Below, in pieces: positions 33,501 through 43,400 of a DNA stretch of 64,000 nucleotides. The stretch comes from Cryomorphaceae bacterium 1068 (GTDB taxonomy: Bacteria > Bacteroidota > Bacteroidia > Flavobacteriales_D > Cryomorphaceae): positions 62,001 to 126,000 of the forward strand of contig JAPVXR010000002.1 in the NCBI GenBank assembly GCA_027214385.1, read 5' to 3'. The notes beneath the pieces are model-generated. The model worked only from the letters and a program-made list of their open reading frames with translations, was not told the DNA's origin and ran no database searches. The translations under genes were made by a program, and so were the position numbers. The number at the start of each line of letters is the position of its first letter. Positions within the stretch are counted from its first letter, which is position 1.

Positions 33501-34684
33501 GAACGCCTGGCGCACAGAATAGCGTTTACAGCGAAGACCCCGATTTGATGTCTCCTGAAATTGACGCGGTTTTTGCTCAGGGATCCAATCTCATCGAGGT
33601 GCGTTTTTCAGAAGTGATCGACAGTTTATCAGTGCTGCTTACTGATATCACCATTACTCCCGAGGTCGGAGTAGATGCCGTTTTTAATGCTCCGCCTGAT
33701 TATTCTTCTTTGCTGATCCAACTTATTGAGCCTCTTGAAGAAGGTGTGCGTTATGAGTTAAGTCTCGAGGGTATTTCTGATTGTGTTGGAAACGAAATAG
33801 AATCTACTGAATCATTTGTATTTGCGATTCCTCAACCTGGGGAGCCCGGTGACTTGCTGATCAATGAAGTACTTTTCAATCCGCGAACGGCAGGACGTGA
33901 CTTCGTTGAAATTTACAATGCTTCTGATAAGAACATCGGGTTAAAAAATTGGGTTCTTCAAAACGCTGATTTAACCACAAGGGTCATCAGCGAAGATCCG
34001 CTGGTGATATTCCCCGGTCAGCACCTCGTTTTGACCGATGATGTGAACGCCACCATTCAGGAGTATCCGATGTCAGGAGCTTACCGGGAGAATTTCCATG
34101 AAATGGAATCACTTCCATCTTACAACAATGGAGAAGGGTCGGTAATTCTGGCTGATTCTTTGGAGAATCCGATCGATCGATTCGACTATCTGGAGGATTA
34201 CCATTTTCCCCTGCTCAACACCTTTGACCGAGTGAGTTTAGAGCGGTTGAGTTACACTCGACCTACCAACGAACCAGGCAATTGGTCATCGGCTTCTGAA
34301 AGAGTTGGATTCGCCACTCCGGGATACGTCAATTCTCAATTTTTGCCAGAAGGACGAGCCTCAGCTCAATTCGAGCTAGAGGATGAAGTTTTCTCTCCGG
34401 ACAATGATGGATTTGAGGATGTGCTGCTGATCAACTACTCCTTGGATGGCCCTGATTATCTGGCTACAATTCGCATTTACGACCGAAGAGGACGCTTGAT
34501 TCGTGAGCTTACTAATAATCTCCTCTTGGGCACGGAGGGAACATTGAGTTGGGATGGAACAACCGATGATCGATCAAAAGCCCGAATTGGTCCACATATT
34601 ATTCTGATTGAGATTTTCAATCCCGCAGGTGATACTGAGACCTTCAAAATTCCGTGCATTGTAGCGGGAAATCTTTCTAACTAA
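30515..34684 (+). CDS. Giant surface protein with lamin-tail and Ig-like repeats
   Basis: 1389 residues with a signal peptide (TLLFVFFSLIILATSTVSAQ). The N-terminal ~210 residues look like a LamG-type beta sandwich. Then come alternating Ig-like (SbsA/Big5) domains and lamin tail domains; the LTDs start near residues 328 (DVIFNELFPDPSPS), 588 (DLIITEIMADPTPS), 847 (EILITEIMADPSPS) and 1111 (DLLINEVLFNPRTA). The C-terminus is a FlgD/gliding-type domain beginning FSPDNDGFEDVLLINY. Such proteins are exported surface or adhesion proteins; the exact ligand is unknown. The repeats at 32326-32360 and 33106-33140 are almost identical in DNA. Confidence 0.9.
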   Translation: MKSTLLFVFFSLIILATSTVSAQVSDDFSDGDFTNGTLWTGDDAFFTVDGGILRSNIDPGDASINYYISTANVLVDDVQWEFWINLDFATSGANYVDVFVMADNADLSAAANGYFIRFGDTADEISFYKLSAGSESTLIDGSDGELGSSNNIYKVRLTRTTAGLWTLELDEDNTGVFAGAGSVIDGDITSTSHFGFRIEQSSAASPVNNHFFDDIEIGLIPVDEDPPELISANAVGATEVVLQFSEALEETSAGNIANYSIDGGIGNPATAMLDGGSPNTVNLSLASPLNNGQQYAVTVSGVVDLSGNVANGETADFTFFIPDNPSPGDVIFNELFPDPSPSVGLPESEYIEIYNRSESFFDTEDWILVNTTTERILPSISFPPNSYLILCDASNVDVFASFGTVVGITSFTALANAADSLTLVDGTGEILDIVSYTDNWYQDPDKDEGGYSLERINPILSCSGATNWAASSDPSGGTPGSQNSLFDDAPDTTPPSVISVSVIDPLNLLIVVSEPLEDLNSASIGLDQGISINEFSLVQDDQIQVLLVEPLQTGVAYEITVTGLVDCEGNVSDTETLPIFIGELPAISDLIITEIMADPTPSIGLPEGEYFELFNNSDKTLELQGSELSGVFFEESIILQPGDYVAFASISNAELFDNLEGIRFLDMSTSFLTNGGRELTLTNSEGEQLDFVEYSDDWYSDSDKDDGGYSLELINPNVACSGAFNWSASNSPLGGTPGEQNSIFNDDPDETAPTLVSFSIPQDNEVQLTFSEPLDEESINGIVANFAPESSVAGIFQVQPDGLLIELIIPFEVGTVYSLELTGVTDCAGNEASAITVDILLGVSPEVNEILITEIMADPSPSVGLPEGEYFELFNASNVAIDLFNCSLSGVEFEESVVIAPGEYLFFASISNQVAFLTSPDVIFLENMSTTFLTNGGRELELLNPEGERVDRVNYDLSWYNDGDKEDGGYSLERINLSEPCRGADNWTGTEAEFGGTPGAQNSVYSEDPDLMSPEIDAVFAQGSNLIEVRFSEVIDSLSVLLTDITITPEVGVDAVFNAPPDYSSLLIQLIEPLEEGVRYELSLEGISDCVGNEIESTESFVFAIPQPGEPGDLLINEVLFNPRTAGRDFVEIYNASDKNIGLKNWVLQNADLTTRVISEDPLVIFPGQHLVLTDDVNATIQEYPMSGAYRENFHEMESLPSYNNGEGSVILADSLENPIDRFDYLEDYHFPLLNTFDRVSLERLSYTRPTNEPGNWSSASERVGFATPGYVNSQFLPEGRASAQFELEDEVFSPDNDGFEDVLLINYSLDGPDYLATIRIYDRRGRLIRELTNNLLLGTEGTLSWDGTTDDRSKARIGPHIILIEIFNPAGDTETFKIPCIVAGNLSN

Positions 34685-34729
34685 TCCATTCGGTTTACTA
34701 CTTTTGTGGGCCCAAACGAAACCTCCAGC

Positions 34730-35884
34730 ATGCGCTCACCCGTCGATATTTCAACCAAACTTCCTAAAGTCGGCACGACCATTTTTACCATTATGAGTAA
34801 AATGGCTCAAGACCATGGTGCCATCAATTTATCGCAGGGTTTCCCTGATTTTGATGTAGATCCTGTTTTGCTTGAAATGGTGACCAAGCATATGAAAGAT
34901 GGCAGGAATCAGTATGCTCCTATGGCCGGTGCAATGGTTTTGCGAGAGGCCATTGCCAAAAAGACCAAAGAATTACACGGAGCTACCTACAATCCCGATA
35001 CGGAGATTACGGTAACGGCGGGAGCGACACAGGCCATTTATACGGCCATTACGGCATTGGTAAAGGAAGAAGATGAGGTGATCGTTTTTACACCCGCTTA
35101 CGACTGTTATGTGCCGCCGATCGTGTTGAATCACGGGAAACCTGTTTACGTTCAGCTCAAAGGACCTGATTTTAAGGTCGATTGGGAAGACGTCAAAAAG
35201 GTCATCACGCGGAAAACGAAACTGATCATTATCAATACTCCGCACAATCCTTCCGGTGCCGTGTGGGATGAGAATGATATGAAAGAGCTGGAAAAACTTG
35301 CCACCAATAGTGACGCTCTGGTCCTTAGTGATGAGGTATACGAGCACATCGTCTTTGACGGCAAGAAACATTGGAGTGCTTCAAAGTTTCCTGAACTAGC
35401 AAAGCGATCTTTGGTCGTAGGTAGCTTTGGAAAGACGTTTCACGTTACCGGGTGGAAGCTCGGATATATTCTGGCTCCTGAAAATTTGATGACGGAGTTT
35501 AGAAAAGTGCATCAGTACCTAGTGTATTGTGTCAATTCACCAATGCAGTTTGCTATAGCAGATTACCTCCAAGAGCCTGATCGCTACAATCATATTGCCG
35601 AAATGTATCAGCAGAAGCGCGATACGTTTTTGAGTCATATTAAGGGCTCCCGTTTTAAGGCATTGCCTTCTTCCGGTTCTTATTTTCAATTGCTGAATTA
35701 CTCGGCAATCAGTAAAATGGGCGAGGTCAAATTCGCCGAGAAGCTTACCAAAGAGCATGGTGTAGCATCTATTCCCGTTTCGGTCTTTTACCATCAGCCT
35801 GTCGAGCAGTACATGTTGAGATTTTGCTTTGCCAAGTCGGATGAAACATTGGAGAAGGCCGCTGCAATTCTGAAAGAATTATGA
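34730..35884 (+). CDS. Methionine aminotransferase (YbdL type)
   Basis: PLP-dependent class I aminotransferase, 384 residues from the ATG at 34730. A GTG at 34706 would add eight residues, but the ATG gives an N-terminus of the same length as E. coli YbdL (KLPxxGTTIFTxMS at the same place). NLSQGFPDFD, TVTAGATQAIYTAITAL, NTPHNPSGAVW and SDEVYEHIVF are all present. Schiff-base Lys is K235 in SFGKTFHVTGWK. YbdL prefers methionine and aromatic amino acids. The ATGA overlap with the omega-amidase gene supports a glutamine-dependent transamination pair. Confidence 0.9.
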   Translation: MRSPVDISTKLPKVGTTIFTIMSKMAQDHGAINLSQGFPDFDVDPVLLEMVTKHMKDGRNQYAPMAGAMVLREAIAKKTKELHGATYNPDTEITVTAGATQAIYTAITALVKEEDEVIVFTPAYDCYVPPIVLNHGKPVYVQLKGPDFKVDWEDVKKVITRKTKLIIINTPHNPSGAVWDENDMKELEKLATNSDALVLSDEVYEHIVFDGKKHWSASKFPELAKRSLVVGSFGKTFHVTGWKLGYILAPENLMTEFRKVHQYLVYCVNSPMQFAIADYLQEPDRYNHIAEMYQQKRDTFLSHIKGSRFKALPSSGSYFQLLNYSAISKMGEVKFAEKLTKEHGVASIPVSVFYHQPVEQYMLRFCFAKSDETLEKAAAILKEL

Positions 35885-36666
35885 GTGGATCCTCCCAACT
35901 CAAACTTGCCTTACTTCAATCGGAGTTGCATTGGGAGTCTGTAGAGGAAAACCTGAAAATGGTGGAACAGAAAATGGAGCTCCTTCCTGATGGTTTGGAT
36001 ATTATCATCTTGTCCGAAATGTTTTCTACGGGATTTACCATGAATCCTTCGAAAGTTGCTGAGGCCAATAGTGGCAGAGCAATGACTCTCCTGAAAAGCC
36101 TATCAGCTGATAAAGGCTACGCCATCTGCGGAAGCTTTGCCGCAAAGGAAAAGGGGAGTTATTTCAACCGCTTTTTTTGGATTTTCGAAGGCAATCTCGA
36201 ATACACTTATGATAAACGCCATCTTTTCCGCATGGCGGAAGAGCACAGAGTGTACAGCCAAGGGGTGAATGATGTAAGAATTAAATTCAAGGGCTGGAAT
36301 ATCATGCCTCGGGTTTGCTATGATCTACGTTTTCCGGTCTGGTCGCGCTCAAGCGATGTTGATCTACAAATTTATGTGGCCAATTGGCCTGCAGTCAGAG
36401 TAGCCGCTTGGGACAAGTTACTTTTGGCAAGAGCCATTGAGAATCAATGCTACGTAGCAGGTGTAAACAGAGTTGGACAGGACGGAAACGGTATAGCTTA
36501 TAGCGGTCATTCGGTAGCTATTGACCCGAAAGGAGATGTGATGACGGCCGCTGCCAATAAGGCCGAAGAATGGATTTTCTCGACGCTGGATCTCAACGTT
36601 TTAAATGTTTTCAGGGAAAAATTCCCGGTAGCTTTGGATGCAGATCAGTTTGAAATAACGCCATAA
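35881..36666 (+). CDS. Omega-amidase, nitrilase superfamily (YafV/NIT2-like)
   Basis: 261 residues. The Glu-Lys-Cys triad is E46 (ILSEMFSTGF), K112 (YDKRHLF) and C146 (PRVCYDLRFP), the pattern of omega-amidases. It hydrolyses 2-oxoglutaramate or 2-oxosuccinamate to the oxoacid and ammonia. Overlap by ATGA with a YbdL-like aminotransferase fits glutamine transamination of a methionine-salvage oxoacid, where omega-amidase pulls the reaction forward. Its last 22 bases overlap the convergent lipoprotein gene. Confidence 0.93.
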   Translation: MSGSSQLKLALLQSELHWESVEENLKMVEQKMELLPDGLDIIILSEMFSTGFTMNPSKVAEANSGRAMTLLKSLSADKGYAICGSFAAKEKGSYFNRFFWIFEGNLEYTYDKRHLFRMAEEHRVYSQGVNDVRIKFKGWNIMPRVCYDLRFPVWSRSSDVDLQIYVANWPAVRVAAWDKLLLARAIENQCYVAGVNRVGQDGNGIAYSGHSVAIDPKGDVMTAAANKAEEWIFSTLDLNVLNVFREKFPVALDADQFEITP

Positions 36667-38294
36667 GGAATCGGCGCCGGCGTCCAGTCTATTTCCAGAT
36701 CCCAGTTCGATCTTACCTCAATTTCTTCTGGATAAAAAAGTCGTCCTTCGGGTTGAGTACCCGTGGCGTAATCTCCGGTATCCCATTCGCCATTATCGTT
36801 TGTATCGAAGTTTATGCGAAGACCGTATTTACCGGGTTGAAGCTTCTCGAATATTAGGACATTTCGACCAGCGAGAGGTTCGGAATACAAGACCTTACCT
36901 GCCTCATTGGTGAATTCAAAAACAGGGTTAGGCTCTGATTGAATAAGGCTGTCATTAATACTCACCGTTAAGTCTCCGTAGTATTCTTCTTCTTCAAGTT
37001 TAAATTCAAAACTCGTGCTATCGCTGTAAATCCCATAGAGATCTTTGACAGCACCTTCTTTCATGATCACCTGATAGATAGAGGTTGGTTTTTTCTCCAA
37101 ATGAATAAAAAAGTGAAGGCCACTAACAGATTTTTTGAAGAACCGAGGCGCTATCTCTACGCTGTCTTCCAATATAGTGATCAGAGTTGTGTCAAGCTGA
37201 TCCAATGGATTTGAAAGATTGATTTTAATTTCTTCGTATCGATCCAATCGCTTTTGTTGGAGGTTTGAAGTAATCTTAAGTTTTGGCTCTTGCCTGAATT
37301 TTGGGTCGATCTCCGGATACCAAAACGAGGTGTCCTGAATGGCATCACCATCTTGAATCAATACTTCAATTTCTTCGATTGGCTCTTTCTTCAGGTACAA
37401 TGGAATCCAAGAGGTCAATGTATCTCTGCCTGGGTTAAGAAGGTTGAGTGCAGGTAATATTATGCCCGATTCTACTTCTTTGAATATTATTTCAGGTTTC
37501 TCCGTGGGAAGATTAAAGACTGCTTGATAGAATCCATAGTCCTTCTTTTCAGTACCCAAAATGAACTGGGTGGTGTCTTGTTCTGTGAAAGCAGGAATAA
37601 TGAGTTGCGTTTCAGTAGAATCGGCAATACCCGAGGAGATGCGATATGGAGAAAACCCGATTATTTCAGGCGGACCGTCGTAAATGTAGTTGGAAGCTTC
37701 CTCAGAGAGTACAAAGAGTTTAAAGTCACCTTCCGGCAAATACCTCAAACGAAAAAAGCCTTCTGAATTGGTCAAGGCGAAAAAATCAGGTTGGGTGGTT
37801 CGTGGTAAACTGTCCGTTTTTCCACGGTAGAGCAGTACTGATGCTCCTGCCAAGGGTTTATTGTCTTTTGCAGCAAGCACTTTTCCTGATATGGAAAGCG
37901 AGTCAATTAAATCTCCTGTCGAAAAAACGTAGAGTAAATCAGAATTGACATTTGACTCGTTTAAGTCTGAAATAGCTGAGCCAAAATTGAATTGGTAGGT
38001 AGTGTTTGGAAGCAAATCCTCTTCCCATTCAATAATAAGTGTTTTACTCTTCAAGGAATATTCGGGAGGCTCACTTAAAAGTGGAGAAACGATCAATTGT
38101 TCAGCGAGACTTTTGACTTGAATGAACTCGTCGAACTCTAATTCAAAACGTTTTTCTGAAAAGTTGGTACTGAGATTCGGGGGATTGTACTCCAGTACTT
38201 GTGGTGGTGTGATATCTTTGTCTCCACCTGTAAGGCTGTTTTGCTTAGCACAGCCCAGAATGAGCACGAAGGCGAAGAGTAAGAATATTCTCAC
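36645..38294 (-). CDS. Ig-like domain lipoprotein
   Basis: 549 residues. The lipobox FVLILGC puts the lipidated Cys at residue 15. An N-terminal SbsA/Big5 Ig-like domain (about 28-130, with ITPPQVLEYNPPN and NTTYQFNFGSAI) is followed by a carboxypeptidase-regulatory-like beta domain (ISGKVLAAKDNKPLAGASV) and further beta-rich parts. The pattern is common in Bacteroidota outer-membrane lipoproteins. No enzyme motif is seen. It overlaps the fRMsr gene end by 4 bases. Confidence 0.85.
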   Translation of the reverse strand: MRIFLLFAFVLILGCAKQNSLTGGDKDITPPQVLEYNPPNLSTNFSEKRFELEFDEFIQVKSLAEQLIVSPLLSEPPEYSLKSKTLIIEWEEDLLPNTTYQFNFGSAISDLNESNVNSDLLYVFSTGDLIDSLSISGKVLAAKDNKPLAGASVLLYRGKTDSLPRTTQPDFFALTNSEGFFRLRYLPEGDFKLFVLSEEASNYIYDGPPEIIGFSPYRISSGIADSTETQLIIPAFTEQDTTQFILGTEKKDYGFYQAVFNLPTEKPEIIFKEVESGIILPALNLLNPGRDTLTSWIPLYLKKEPIEEIEVLIQDGDAIQDTSFWYPEIDPKFRQEPKLKITSNLQQKRLDRYEEIKINLSNPLDQLDTTLITILEDSVEIAPRFFKKSVSGLHFFIHLEKKPTSIYQVIMKEGAVKDLYGIYSDSTSFEFKLEEEEYYGDLTVSINDSLIQSEPNPVFEFTNEAGKVLYSEPLAGRNVLIFEKLQPGKYGLRINFDTNDNGEWDTGDYATGTQPEGRLFYPEEIEVRSNWDLEIDWTPAPIPYGVISN

Positions 38295-38749
38295 TGTATG
38301 GGAATAATTTTAGTGATGATCTCTGCGAGTTTTTCTAAAGCCGATTGGTCGCTTTCTCCGAAGTCGCTTATGGAGCTGCTGTCCACATCTAAAACCATAG
38401 CTACTTCTCCTTCTTGATTACGAATTGGTACGACAACTTCTGACTGCGACAAAGGGCTGCAGGCAATATGGCCAGGGAAGTCATGTACGTTTTGAACGAC
38501 GATCGTTCTGTTTTCACTCCAGGCAGTTCCGCACACACCCTTTCCTTTGGCTATTCGCGAACATGCCACCGGTCCTTGGAAGGGCCCGACCACCAACTCA
38601 TCACCTCTTACAAGGTAAAATCCAACCCAAAAATACCCTTCGAGTTCTTTGAGAATAGCAGCAATATTGCTCAGATTGGCAATCAAGTCAGGTTCCCCTG
38701 AAACGACACCTTCTATTTGCCGGAGAGCGAGGTCGTAATTGCGATTCAT
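38291..38749 (-). CDS. Free methionine-(R)-sulfoxide reductase (GAF domain)
   Basis: GAF-fold reductase that reduces free Met-R-sulfoxide. From the ATG at 38749 it has 152 residues; six codons upstream another ATG exists at 38767. The family stretch WVGFYLV, GPFQGPVACSRI, GKGVCGTAW, FPGHIACSPLSQSEVVVP supplies the three catalytic Cys (in ACSRI, GVCG and IACS). A -7 box TATCTTTG lies four bases before the 38749 ATG, favouring that start and suggesting an almost leaderless transcript. It overlaps the Ig-lipoprotein start and follows comF closely. Confidence 0.93.
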   Translation of the reverse strand: MNRNYDLALRQIEGVVSGEPDLIANLSNIAAILKELEGYFWVGFYLVRGDELVVGPFQGPVACSRIAKGKGVCGTAWSENRTIVVQNVHDFPGHIACSPLSQSEVVVPIRNQEGEVAMVLDVDSSSISDFGESDQSALEKLAEIITKIIPIQ

Positions 38750-38753
38750 GGCG

Positions 38754-38761
38754 CAAAGATA
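38754..38761 (-). promoter_or_regulatory. Putative -7 element directly before the fRMsr start
   Basis: TATCTTTG on the minus strand, 4 bases before the ATG at 38749, inside the short gap after comF. If used, transcription would begin at or near the start codon. No -33 TTG is evident. Confidence 0.35.
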
Positions 38762-38769
38762 GATCAAAT

Positions 38770-39486
38770 TTAAGCCGTGGCGAGTGTGAGAAAACTCAGT
38801 TTTTTTGGTTTCGCTTCAAGTATGGTGTGCCCGCAAGCTTCGAGAGTCGAGCCTGTGGTCACAACATCATCAATGAGCAAAACGTGCTTTCCTGAGATTT
38901 TTTCAGGTTCTGTTACTGTAAAGATTCGTTCTACATTCTCCCATCTCTCAAATCGTCCTTTTTTGGTTTGGGTGGAATTGTTTGAAATGCGTTTTACAAA
39001 ATCCGAGCCGATTTCGGACCCCAAGTATTTTTGGAGTCCTTCTGCTATTGAGTCGCACTGATTGTATCCTCTGAGGCGCCTTTTTGAGGGGTGAAGCGGA
39101 AGTGGAATAATGACATCGGGAACGGCGTAACCATCGTTCAACAGATCTTTGGCATAAAGTGCACCCAGCCTTCTCCCAATATCCTGTCTTCCGTTGTATT
39201 TTAGATGATGTAAAAATGCTCTGGATGAATTGCCTCGAGCGAAATAGAGAAAAGCTGAAGCGGAGTCGATTTGAATTCTTCCACGAAATTTATTGAAAAC
39301 AGGGTTCGTTTCGAGCCTGTGATAATTGGTGCGAGGCAGCTTGATAAGGCAATCTATACAAATGGTGTCTTCTGTTCCGTTTAGAGGTTGGGCACAACCG
39401 ATACAAATTTTTGGAAAGAATAACCCGGCGAAATCTCTCAACCAACCAAAATTGTACTTTTGCTTCATTCTAATCCAAGTTTTCAC
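38770..39486 (-). CDS. comF: ComF-family phosphoribosyltransferase-like protein
   Basis: 238 residues. The N-terminal ribbon has CIGC and CIDC (about residues 28-45). The C-terminal PRTase motif VLLIDDVVTTGST and the LPLHPSKRRLRGYNQ stretch are diagnostic. ComF proteins assist DNA uptake or handle ssDNA in competent species; other competence genes are not in the window. An internal Met at residue 7 (39468) is a possible start. Confidence 0.92.
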   Translation of the reverse strand: MKTWIRMKQKYNFGWLRDFAGLFFPKICIGCAQPLNGTEDTICIDCLIKLPRTNYHRLETNPVFNKFRGRIQIDSASAFLYFARGNSSRAFLHHLKYNGRQDIGRRLGALYAKDLLNDGYAVPDVIIPLPLHPSKRRLRGYNQCDSIAEGLQKYLGSEIGSDFVKRISNNSTQTKKGRFERWENVERIFTVTEPEKISGKHVLLIDDVVTTGSTLEACGHTILEAKPKKLSFLTLATA

Positions 39487-39548
39487 GTTTCGTCATTGAA
39501 AGATACTGAAAACAAGGAATTTTGATAATCTCTTAAAGAATTGAAATT

Positions 39549-40460
39549 ATGACTGACAGTGCGGATTCTAACAGCAAAAAGCTTCTCATAGCAGTTATCA
39601 TTCTTGCCATTACTACGGTGGTCTTGGGGATATTGGTCTTTACCAAATCACAAACCGTTGAGACAAAAGTAAACGCGATCTCGGGATTGGAGGTTGAAAA
39701 GCTTCAGCTTCAGAACGATTTGCAAGACATGTTGATTCAGTATGATACGGTTACGGTTGCTAACGAACAGCTGTCGGCAGAGATAACTGCCCAACAAGAG
39801 CAAATCAGAGAGATGCTCAAAGAAATTGATAAGCACAAGGACGATGCCTACATCATTTCGAAATTGAAAAAAGAGGCCGCCACTCTCCGAGATATTATGA
39901 AGGGATACTTGGTGACCATTGATTCCTTGAACACCATGAACCAAGACCTAATCAGGGACAATAATTACTTGGTTGAGGAACTGGTTGAGGCAAAGACAAA
40001 AACCAAAGAGCTGGAGAGTACCAAGGAGAATTTAGAAAATATAGTAGCGACGGGATCAATTCTGCAAACGCTTGAAATGACTGCCGTAGGACTCAGAATG
40101 AGGAATAACGGAACACAGAAGGAAACCAACAGGGCGGACAAGACGGAGATCATCAGAACCTGCGCCAAAATTGGAGAAAACAGGATCGCTACTGCTGGTC
40201 GGAAAACGATCTATCTCAGAATTATTTCTCAAGACGGAGTGGTCTTGCAGCCTGAAATGTCAGAAGACCAAAGCTTCAACTTTGATGGAGTAAGTGGAAA
40301 GTATTCGGTGAAGCGCACTTTTGAATATGCCAACGAGAGTGCAGATGTTTGTGTCTTCTTCAACATTCCTGCAGATTCGGAAATTCCTGAAGGAAACTAC
40401 ATCGTAGAGATGTATGAGGGCGGTGCATTGATAGGAAAAGCAGATTTTGATTTGAAATAA
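39549..40460 (+). CDS. Membrane-anchored coiled-coil protein
   Basis: 303 residues. A short polar N-terminus is followed by one transmembrane helix (about 11-32: LLIAVIILAITTVVLGILVF). A long heptad-like coiled coil (about 40-170) follows and then a compact beta-rich C-terminal domain (about 180-303). No catalytic motif is visible. It is convergent with the outer-membrane gene, abutting it without a gap. Function unknown; I have a general impression that such proteins are common in the phylum. Confidence 0.8.
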   Translation: MTDSADSNSKKLLIAVIILAITTVVLGILVFTKSQTVETKVNAISGLEVEKLQLQNDLQDMLIQYDTVTVANEQLSAEITAQQEQIREMLKEIDKHKDDAYIISKLKKEAATLRDIMKGYLVTIDSLNTMNQDLIRDNNYLVEELVEAKTKTKELESTKENLENIVATGSILQTLEMTAVGLRMRNNGTQKETNRADKTEIIRTCAKIGENRIATAGRKTIYLRIISQDGVVLQPEMSEDQSFNFDGVSGKYSVKRTFEYANESADVCVFFNIPADSEIPEGNYIVEMYEGGALIGKADFDLK

Positions 40461-43400
40461 TCAAAAGAAGGCTCTCACTTGCACATTCCCTGTGTGGATA
40501 GACCGCGTTTCTTCGGATTTACGACCGTTATAGGTTAAGCTGAGCTGAAGGTTTTTTCCAAGATTCCTCTGAATGCCCGCAGCCCAAGTAATGTTCTGAC
40601 CGTTTTGCAATCCTTCGAGCATCTCATAAGATAAGCTGTTATTCACACCTCCAACGTAGTCGATTGTGATGTAGTTTATCTGCGCGAAGTATGTACCTTT
40701 TTCAATTTTGCTCAATCGCAAATCGGCGCCGAAATCCACTATTTCTGCTTGCTCTCCACCCAAGTTTTCTGCGTTTTCTTTTAGGGTATAAGTTCCTGAG
40801 AGGTTTGCCCTGAATGCCGTGCTTGGCTGGTAAGAGAGAGTTGGTTTGAGCGATATGTAATCGATGGCATAGGTGCGCCCTTCAAGAAAGTCAGAACCAC
40901 TTAATCGAGTTCCTGTTTCTTGTTCTAGAATAACTCCGTACTTAGCCGTGAAGTTGTATCGCAAGCGCAAAATGTGCGCAGTATTTTCTCGTTCCTCAAA
41001 ACCTGAAGTCAGCGGCGTTTTGCTTGTTTGATCACTGTAGGTATAGTCCACGCCAAATTTGGAACTCGTTCGGTTAAAGAAAAACGTGTTTCGAATACTC
41101 GAAGATTGAGAAATCAAATTCTCGGTTCCTGAGGGATCAGCAAAGGGGTTGAAGCGATCTACCTCGTCTTCTTTACGGGTTTTTCGCTGAATTCGAAAGG
41201 CCGTTTGATTACTGAATCGGGCCAGAACTTTCTTTATTCCTTCTTCTTTCATCCAAATTCCCGCAGGACTAATATTAATGCTTTGCGAGAACTGGTTGGA
41301 ATATGCTCTTTCGTAATCATCAGTCGGGGTAAACACCCTAAGGTATCGCTCTCCATCTTCTGGTCTTGCTGTCTCAAATTCGTTGAGCTCTTTTACTCCG
41401 TTGTTGTTGTAATCGATCCAAGTAAAAGGCGCCTGTCCGGTAGGGTCAAGGATGTAAATAAACTCTTGTCTGCGCTCTAGCCCTGAACCGATTTCGTAAA
41501 ATGTATTGGCGGTTATGGTGTTTTTGAAAAACCTACCCGCATATTCAATTCTCATGAGAAGTGTTTGTTCAGGCTCCTGTTCGGTAGACTCTTCATCTAC
41601 AATTTCCAATATTCTGTTAGATACGGTCGCCTTTAGGGTGTTTTTTGGGTTGCCCAACAATGACATTTCAGCACCATAGTGAATGGCATGCGTGCTTTCT
41701 GAGTAGTCGTCTGTGGCAGCGGCAAAATCAGTTCTTTCGCGGTAGAATACTTTGTAACCCAGTTTTGAAGAATCCAGATTGGCTATGTAGAATTGCCAGT
41801 CGTAAAACTTATAGGCTGTCGCGGAAAGAGTGTCACTATCGGGCGCAAAGCGGAGGTTATCTTCCCGCTCATCGGTAAATCCGATTTTCGTAATCCACAT
41901 ATCTTTTTCGACCAGTGATTTATGTCTGGTAAATCGAGATTTAACGGCACCTTCGGTTTCAAGCAAGCTACCAATGAACCATCCCCTGAAGCCTTCTAAG
42001 TTTAAATTGGCATTTAGGTTATTCTTTAATCCAGTGTAATCACTTCCCGCATCAAATCGGTCAAGCGAATAAGTCAGATCGTACATACTCGCCTTTTTAA
42101 TCCCCACCGCTCCTGTGATTATGCTTTGGGCATTGTTCTCCAAACTATCGTTCAAGCTCAAGTTCCAGTTTCTGGTAAACTCGACGGAGCGATAAGGTTC
42201 GATTGGCCTGAAGTTTTTGCCTCTCGACTCTATCATAGCCCTTCCAAAAACTTCAGCAGCATCGGGTTTTTTTGAGAGCGTTTCGGTATGCTCCACCTTG
42301 GCGAATAGTCCGTGACTCAAATTGTTTTCATCGCCAATCTCAGAAAAAGTGTTTTGATCATCGTTCGAAAATCCCGCCTCAATACCGGCCGATGTTTTTT
42401 CGGTAAACTTTCCGTTGGCACCTGCCATGAATAGCTGGTTTCTTTTTGGAGCGACCAATTGTCGAACAGGAGCGTAGTTACCGTTGTGAAAGACTTGTCC
42501 GCCAATCACCTCCGGCTCCACCCATTGAAATATCCTTCCGGTTGCATCAAAGCCTGCCTGTACGTAATCTCCGTTTCCTTCGCCTACTTCGCTGAAGTTT
42601 ACGTTGTAGAGCGGAGTAGTTGGCTCCGTGACTCGCACAAAAACAGAATCATAGCCCAGAGAGTCTGTCAGCGTATAGAGAATTCGATCATTACTATACT
42701 CAAATACTTCCGTAAACCCCGGGGCTATCGCTAGAGACGGATCATTTCCGGCAAGGCTCAGTATAGTTTTGTCCTGATCGGTTAAATCTTGTTGAAGTGG
42801 TTGGTTCTTAGCGTCCTGCTCACTAAAGAAATTGATGAAAAACTGGAAGCGATCATTTTCTACTCCTGTAGAGGTTTGTACGAGACTGCGGCTGTAGTTT
42901 GCGTCAGTGTACTGAAATTCGACGGCTATTCGTTTGTCTTTGTTAATCAGTTGATTCGCAGTAAAGGTTATTTCTGCAGTGTTGTAGTCAATAACGTAGT
43001 CGTTTTGTTGCCCTCGTTGCATCTCCTTACCGTCAATAAATACTCGCTCGGTTCCTGCTAAAATGATGATGAACGATTCATTTTCATTTCCCGTAAGTCG
43101 GTAAGGCCCTTGATTTCCCTCGGTTCCCTTTAATATATCTCTGGAGAATTTACCACGAGATATGGCGGCGCTGGTTTGGGTGAAGAAGGTGTAGTTGCCT
43201 GCCCCCATTTTGCGCCGAGTTTCGTATGAAGCTCCTTGAGCACGTTTAAAATAGGTTGAGAAATAACCCAATGGTCTTTGAATGATAAAGTCACCTGCGG
43301 TAAGCTTATTCTGATCGTCATAGAGCTGAATAAAAACTTGATCAAACTCTTGTAATTGGGCCGTATTACCCTCCGGCTGAATAGGGATATTGTCGTCCGT

